From positions 1 through 7,625 of the forward strand of contig JAJBTL010000251.1 of assembly GCA_020860865.1 (NCBI GenBank): a stretch of DNA of 7,625 nt. The letters are read 5' to 3'. The translations under genes were made by a program, and so were the position numbers. The notes below the pieces were generated by a model that saw only the letters and a list, made by a program, of their open reading frames with translations, had not been told where the DNA came from and did no database searches. The first letter of the stretch is position 1; every line of letters starts with the position of its first letter. This DNA comes from Planctomycetota bacterium. GTDB taxonomy: Bacteria; Planctomycetota; SZUA-567. Shown here one piece after another: positions 7,434 through 7,625 of the stretch.

Positions 7434-7625
7434 TCAGGCCAGAGCGGACCGGAAATCGTTCAGTAACTCCTCGGCATTGGCCTGGCGGTTTTCCGGTACA
7501 TACGACAGCGCCTTCGTCACGACGTCGACAACGCCTTTCGGGAGGTCCGGCCGCAGTTCCTTCAAGGGGTGGATCTGGGCGTTGATGAGGGCCTGGTGCT
7601 GGTCGTGGTCCGTGATGTCGTAGAG
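7434..7625 (-). CDS. Ser/Thr protein kinase (Hanks type, PknB-like), C-terminal end, partial
   Basis: On the minus strand the frame is open from the right edge to a TGA stop (complement of 7434-7436), giving 63 residues. It reads LYDITDHD, then HPLKELRPDLPKGVVDVV, TKALSYVPENRQANAEELL and NDFRSALA. This matches the end of bacterial eukaryote-like kinases: the LYE-type helix, the P-x-ELRPD-x-P loop, and helix I with the subdomain XI Arg in a PENR motif (family norm is P-x-x-R), followed by a short amphipathic helix. The catalytic subdomains I-IX lie outside the window, so activity cannot be judged. The protein ends right after the kinase fold, with no C-terminal transmembrane or sensor region, so any such parts would be N-terminal. 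The gene converges on the small ORF and shares its terminator. No functional link to the synthase is implied. Confidence 0.75.
   Translation of the reverse strand, partial: LYDITDHDQHQALINAQIHPLKELRPDLPKGVVDVVTKALSYVPENRQANAEELLNDFRSALA

Noticed and set aside
7399..7623. Plus-strand 74-codon ORF at the right edge
   Set aside because: It starts inside the terminator and lies opposite the kinase C-terminus, which has far better protein evidence.

Overview
The window is high-GC bacterial DNA with a strong preference for C at third codon positions. It is dominated by one very long gene, open from the left edge to position 7027, for a cyclic beta-1,2-glucan synthase (NdvB/ChvB family). This enzyme normally sits in the inner membrane of Gram-negative bacteria and makes cyclic osmoregulated periplasmic glucans. 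The host cannot be named from the sequence. The gene implies a Gram-negative-type envelope, and the convergent Hanks-type Ser/Thr kinase would fit a kinase-rich lineage, but that is only a guess.

Region by region: 2-3358 encodes the end of the GT84 glycosyltransferase domain, four membrane segments, the cyclization (glycoamylase-like, GH189) domain and the first ~55 residues of a GH94-type beta-sandwich. An in-frame TGA at 3356-3358 then interrupts the gene. The same frame stays open from 3359 to the TAA at 7027 and encodes the rest of that sandwich, a second sandwich, the GH94 phosphorylase-type catalytic domain and its C-terminal cap. A 124-bp spacer (7028-7151) carries a strong GC-rich hairpin. 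It is followed by a 61-codon ORF of unknown function with a good ribosome binding site (7152-7337), and a bidirectional intrinsic terminator (about 7375-7408). From 7434 to the right edge, on the minus strand, lies the C-terminal end of a protein kinase gene converging on that terminator.

The three synthase activities normally act together. GT84 extends a beta-1,2-glucan chain, the phosphorylase-type GH94 module sets its length, and the cyclization domain closes the ring by transglycosylation. The stop codon lies inside a folded domain, at a position where the second, paralogous sandwich in the same protein has Trp (TGG). The simplest reading is a single TGG-to-TGA change or a sequencing error that splits the gene, not a natural division into two proteins. 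TGA appears to be an ordinary stop here, because the kinase gene ends with TGA at its expected C-terminus, right before a terminator.

I see no mobile element, CRISPR array, tRNA, rRNA or defence-type system. The points worth a second look are the in-frame TGA, the possible restart after it, the small ORF and its hairpin leader.
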